From Sphingobacteriales bacterium (lineage in GTDB: Bacteria; Bacteroidota; Bacteroidia; Chitinophagales; CAIOSU01): DNA of 64,000 nt. This document shows, piece by piece, positions 59,772 through 64,000 of this stretch (the first letter of the stretch is position 1; each line of letters opens with the position of its first letter). The notes under the pieces were generated by a model. That model did not search any database, was not told the origin of the DNA, and saw nothing but the letters and a program-made list of their open reading frames with translations. The DNA lies in contig JAIXOI010000023.1 in the NCBI GenBank assembly GCA_027486795.1, positions 62,001-126,000 of the forward strand, written 5' to 3'. A program made the position numbers and the translations under genes.

Positions 59772-61022
59772 TTACAACCTGCTAGTGCCGCCTGCGCCTT
59801 CTTCAACTGGAGCGTCCTCGCCTTGTTTCACTTGTTTAAAGTTGAACACTAAGGTAAAGCGTAAGGTATTATCCAACGGGTTGCGTTGCGCCGAGGTTGG
59901 TATTAAGTAAGAGAAATCTAGGCCAAATACGCTGTAGCGCAAACCCAAACCAGCCGAAAGGTAACGACGATTGCCTTTGGTTGGGGCTTCGTGGAAATAA
60001 CCAACACGCACAGCAAACTGCTTATCGTACCAGTATTCGGCACCTACGCCAATGGTAAACTCTCTAAATTCTTCTTTAGCGCCACCTGGGGCATCGCTAA
60101 ACGAGCCAAAAATAGCACCTGGCACCGACTTGTCTCTCCATGCTTGGGTAGAATCTGATGGGTCAGGAGTTGGCACTAGCAATTTGTTCACGTCGGCGGC
60201 AAGGGTAAAAGAGTTGTGCTTATCAATATCAATAGAGTAAGCCAAACCAAGGCCCATATTCATGGGTATAAAATCTTTACGAGCCGAGTTGGTGTACGAT
60301 ATTTTGCTGCCCAAGTTTGAGAACACCAAGCCCACCGCCAAATTTGATTTACGGTCTTTTATCTTAATATCGGTATTGTAGTAGAAACCTATATCGGCAG
60401 AGGCTGCTATACCTGGGTTAATGCTGGTGCCGCCTACACTTTGGCCGCTAGCCAAGTTTGAGTAAATAAAGCGCAAAGTAATACCGGTTGAGAAGCCTTT
60501 GGCAAGGATACGCGAATAGGTGCCGTCAATGGCAAACTCGTTGGGGCGGAACTGTTGTAGGTTGTTGCCGCTGGCATCGGTAAACTGTATTTGGCCCAAC
60601 GAAAAATAACGGATGCTCATGGCCACGGCCTGCATCTTGTTTATCTTGTAGTATCCTGTTAGGTGGGCAAGGTAAATGTCGTTTACCAAAGAGCGCAACC
60701 AAGGAGTGTAGCTCATGCTTACTCCAAAAGTTTTACCATCGTATTCCTTATCGCTCTTAGTATCGAAGGTTTTGATAAAGGCCAACTTGGCTGGGTTGTG
60801 AAACGTGGAGTTCGGGTCGGGGCTGGTAGCTATACCTACATCGCCCATACCGCCTGCGCGGGCATCGGGTGCAATACGCAAAAACGGAACAGCGGTAGTA
60901 AGCGCATTTACAATGTCGCACTGTGAACTATTGAGGCCAGAACAGTTATTTTGAGCCGATGCTACCAGCGAACCAGTAAGCATAAGGCAGACAAAAAGTA
61001 ATTTCTTCAGGGTGATTTTCAT
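59772..61022 (-). CDS. porV: Type IX secretion system outer-membrane protein PorV
   Basis: AVPFLRIAPDARAGGMGDVGIATSPDPNSTFHNPAKLAF; adjacent to porU. Confidence 0.95.
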   Translation of the reverse strand: MKITLKKLLFVCLMLTGSLVASAQNNCSGLNSSQCDIVNALTTAVPFLRIAPDARAGGMGDVGIATSPDPNSTFHNPAKLAFIKTFDTKSDKEYDGKTFGVSMSYTPWLRSLVNDIYLAHLTGYYKINKMQAVAMSIRYFSLGQIQFTDASGNNLQQFRPNEFAIDGTYSRILAKGFSTGITLRFIYSNLASGQSVGGTSINPGIAASADIGFYYNTDIKIKDRKSNLAVGLVFSNLGSKISYTNSARKDFIPMNMGLGLAYSIDIDKHNSFTLAADVNKLLVPTPDPSDSTQAWRDKSVPGAIFGSFSDAPGGAKEEFREFTIGVGAEYWYDKQFAVRVGYFHEAPTKGNRRYLSAGLGLRYSVFGLDFSYLIPTSAQRNPLDNTLRFTLVFNFKQVKQGEDAPVEEGAGGTSRL

Positions 61023-61038
61023 TGAGCTTGGTTCAAGA

Positions 61039-64000
61039 TTAACGCAAAATTACCAATTTTTCGGTTTGATGCACAGGTGAACATTCTTCAGTACGCACTT
61101 CGAGCCTGTATACGTAAGTTCCATTGCTGAGGTTCATGCCATTTTCAGTTTGTCCGTCCCACTCCAAATCATCTATTCTAAAGCCTGGGCTATCAATTGT
61201 TTTTGTCAATTGCTTTACCAAGCGACCGGAATAATCGAAAATTTTCAAGTCTACAAACAGTAATTCTCCGGGTTTATTGTGCTGAAATTGAAATTTAGTT
61301 GAGTAATTAAACGGATTAGGGTAATTAAATACATCCTCCAAAGCTAAGCAAGGATTGGATGCAACTACAAATTCGGTATAGTCTTCAGCCGAATTGTTAT
61401 GCACATCCCAAGCCTTAGCAACTACTTTGTAGCGCCCGTCGGGTAAATTAAACAACGGATAACGGGCATATCCGCTCCTAAAATCATCCGTATTAGATTC
61501 GTAGTAATCATTGAGCACGTAGGTGTTGCGCGTATCCTCGTTCATTACAGCCACCAAATCGTGGCCAATGCCGTTGCCTACGGTATTAATGCCGCTTACA
61601 TCATACAGTTTCACCAAAATTTCAGGGTTGGCATCGGTTATACCGCCCATCCTGAATTTCTCGTCGTTCATAAACACCTCAATATCCGGGCCTTTGGTAT
61701 CGGCTACAATATCGGTAGCGGTGCCGCCAACATATATATCGGCTTGGTAGCCATGAGCATCTATTTCTCCGTTCTCGGCATAGTAGCTTATTTTGCCGTT
61801 ACCATAATTATAGGCAATGTCTTTAGGCACTATAAACGTGAAGGTAAATTTTCCTTCTTTAACACTGGCCTTGCCCCTAAATATAATATTGTTCTGTACA
61901 TCAAAATCGGTTTTGTTGCTACCGTTTGAGTTAGCAAGCGTAACGTAAGTAACGGGCTTATCGAAAATAGTTGGGTATACCACACCGTTGAAACTGGTCA
62001 TTAAAGCACCGCTGGCTTCGCGCACCTCCCCACTAATGGTTACCATTTGCAAGGCCTTCAAAGTGTCGGTTTGCGTAGACACTGAGTGCGAATCTATTTC
62101 GGTAGTAACAACTTCATATTTAGGGTAGGCCAATGTTAACGAAGGGTCGCCGTAAAGGCCAAACTTGCGGTCGTTTGTTACATCGCTGCTGGTGGCGGCG
62201 GTAGCGTTTTTGGTAAGCATTACCACTTCGCCAATGGTAGGAAAACGACCATTGTATTGGGCAAACAAATTGTTGAGAAAATTTCGGTTGGTGCGCTCAT
62301 TGGCACTGGAGTACACCAAGCGAGAAGTGCTTACCGCCGCTATGGCTCCACCTTTCGGGTTCAGTACAATTTCTTCTCCGGCTGAAAGCCTAGCGGGGTC
62401 ATCATAGCGCGTAAACTCACAAGTAGCCGTTACAAACAGCGGCATGGCATCATAGTTATCCCACGAGCGAATGTCATCGATAGTTAAAACCCTTTCTTTT
62501 GCCCACCCAATAGGCCCGCCATGGCCGGTGTAGTTCATCATCAGGCAGCCATTAAACATTTTTGCGTTTATGGCATCATTTACGCCTGGGTAGCGCAATC
62601 CAGCCGGGGTTGATTCCTTTTGGTATGCGTCTAGGTATATTTTATCAACGTTGTATACTGGCACGCGTGTAGCAACATTGCGCGTGTGCCCTTCCGAGTC
62701 GTTAAGGTGTATATTAGAGTCTTCGTCATCGCCTATAAAAGCTAAGTTGTTGCGCCAGCTGCCAAAGGTTACCAAGCTCTCGTAGTGTATTACCTTGTCA
62801 ACCATGGCATTGGCTTGTTCCGAATTCCTAACTGGAAAACGGCCCACCGCAATATCCAAGGTATGGTTTGCTGCTGTAATTGATCCTTCATTATCGCCCA
62901 ACAAGGCAAAATAGTCATCGGTTGCAAAGTTGTTCACTTGGTTTAACGATTCTCTTGATTGATAAGTGGGTATAACCGTTTCGGTACTGAACTCCTTGCC
63001 TTTGTAATCGAAGCTCGCGTTGCCAAACAACAGCAAATATTGGGGTAGCTCGGTAGCATTGCCATTGGCGTTTAGGTATAGCATGCGCATAAAATCGCGA
63101 ATGGCAGACATATCAGGCCTACCACTCGAAAACTCATTATACACTTCCTCTAACGATACTACTTGAACATACAGGCCACTCTTGGCAGAGCGATACTGGG
63201 CAAAACGCTCAGCCTCGGCGCGCAGCGCTGGGGTTACCACCACAATCATATCGGGCTGGCTTAGGCCATGCAGGTTTTGGTTGGCAACAGAACCAACTGG
63301 GTTTGGCGCAGGAAATGAGCCCGTGGTGCTAAACACAACGTACTCGCGTAGCTGGTCGCTGTTGGCTGCAAATTTCAATTGGCCCGAAGTATTGGTATAC
63401 GGCTGGTTTAGGGCATTGGTTGGGTCTGTTACATCCCAAATTAAAGTATTGCCCGTTCCCCCCTGAAGCGTAAACTCAGCCACATTGCCAGCTCCTACCA
63501 CCCTACTATCGCGGAAATTGAATGCCGTGCCCGCAAACACCAGATTACGGCGTGCCTGCACCTTAATGTAATTTAAATAGCCTTCTGCCGACGACGAAGT
63601 ATTGCCAAACAACACCTCAACATTCAATGCTGGGCTGCTTAGGTTTATTGTACCATCGCCCAAGCCCTTATTGCCATAATTCGGATAGCTTCCATTACCA
63701 ACATTGCCAATATTAAAGCTTGAAATGTTTTGACCATTAGCTTTTACATTTACGGTGCTGGCATTGTTTGCAGAGTTTGCGGCAAACTCGGTTGATATTT
63801 TTACCGGCTCGGTAGTTACCACATTCGGTATATTAAAACTAAAGTTTCGGCTAGTAATGCTAAAGTTGAAAAACTCACCGAACCACTCCCTGCCAGCAGA
63901 GCCAAGGTTTTTCTCTTCCAACTCATATTGCTGCAATTCGTCGAAAGTACTTGTGGTAATATTAGCCGTGCCCGATGATGCGACATTGGTGTTGCGCTTG
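61039..64000 (-). CDS. porU: Type IX secretion system sortase PorU (5' end outside window)
   Basis: C25 peptidase-like NYTGHGGPIGWAKERVL, VTATCEFTRYDDP; frame stays open to 64000 (KRNTNVASSGTANITTSTFDELQQYE). Confidence 0.94.
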   Translation of the reverse strand, partial: KRNTNVASSGTANITTSTFDELQQYELEEKNLGSAGREWFGEFFNFSITSRNFSFNIPNVVTTEPVKISTEFAANSANNASTVNVKANGQNISSFNIGNVGNGSYPNYGNKGLGDGTINLSSPALNVEVLFGNTSSSAEGYLNYIKVQARRNLVFAGTAFNFRDSRVVGAGNVAEFTLQGGTGNTLIWDVTDPTNALNQPYTNTSGQLKFAANSDQLREYVVFSTTGSFPAPNPVGSVANQNLHGLSQPDMIVVVTPALRAEAERFAQYRSAKSGLYVQVVSLEEVYNEFSSGRPDMSAIRDFMRMLYLNANGNATELPQYLLLFGNASFDYKGKEFSTETVIPTYQSRESLNQVNNFATDDYFALLGDNEGSITAANHTLDIAVGRFPVRNSEQANAMVDKVIHYESLVTFGSWRNNLAFIGDDEDSNIHLNDSEGHTRNVATRVPVYNVDKIYLDAYQKESTPAGLRYPGVNDAINAKMFNGCLMMNYTGHGGPIGWAKERVLTIDDIRSWDNYDAMPLFVTATCEFTRYDDPARLSAGEEIVLNPKGGAIAAVSTSRLVYSSANERTNRNFLNNLFAQYNGRFPTIGEVVMLTKNATAATSSDVTNDRKFGLYGDPSLTLAYPKYEVVTTEIDSHSVSTQTDTLKALQMVTISGEVREASGALMTSFNGVVYPTIFDKPVTYVTLANSNGSNKTDFDVQNNIIFRGKASVKEGKFTFTFIVPKDIAYNYGNGKISYYAENGEIDAHGYQADIYVGGTATDIVADTKGPDIEVFMNDEKFRMGGITDANPEILVKLYDVSGINTVGNGIGHDLVAVMNEDTRNTYVLNDYYESNTDDFRSGYARYPLFNLPDGRYKVVAKAWDVHNNSAEDYTEFVVASNPCLALEDVFNYPNPFNYSTKFQFQHNKPGELLFVDLKIFDYSGRLVKQLTKTIDSPGFRIDDLEWDGQTENGMNLSNGTYVYRLEVRTEECSPVHQTEKLVILR

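Noticed and set aside
1-64000. tRNA, rRNA and prophage or integrase signatures
   Set aside because: Looked for TpsiC-like GGTTCGAATCC, rRNA blocks and integrase/terminase/capsid proteins; none seen. A covariance search (tRNAscan-SE, Infernal) would be decisive.

Overview
64 kb of a Bacteroidota chromosome, judged from T9SS PorU/PorV, a T9SS type A C-terminal domain, a DAHP synthase/chorismate mutase fusion, DUF4249 and DUF4271. Most of it is core genome: uvrA, serC/serA-like, rimP-nusA-infB, proline dehydrogenase, hemD, hemW-like, a UvrD/PcrA-type helicase, an M1 peptidase, a BCCP-like protein, and porV plus a 3'-truncated-by-window porU. Accessory material is scattered: HicB/HicA, ParE/RelE, DUF4258/YgiT-type and two orphan antitoxin-like genes, a HEPN-like gene pair, two DUF1016/YhcG PDDEXK nucleases beside a helicase-less restriction-methylase, and an uncharacterised three-gene operon sharing a PETGMGYQ motif. 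The most unusual non-coding signals are: (i) perfect inverted repeats with a 1-nt centre, different in sequence but at the homologous codons of both DUF1016 paralogs; (ii) a family of roughly 15-17 bp palindromes with 3-nt centres that appear inserted into spacer repeats; (iii) three copies of an ~83-bp stem element (AGTGGTCGGACG...CGTCAGACCACT) with compensatory arm changes and a conserved mismatch; (iv) a mosaic of argH fragments joined to an exact 85-bp duplicate of the DUF1015 gene 5' region. No rRNA, tRNA or CRISPR array was recognised. All family assignments are by recall of motifs, with no database search.
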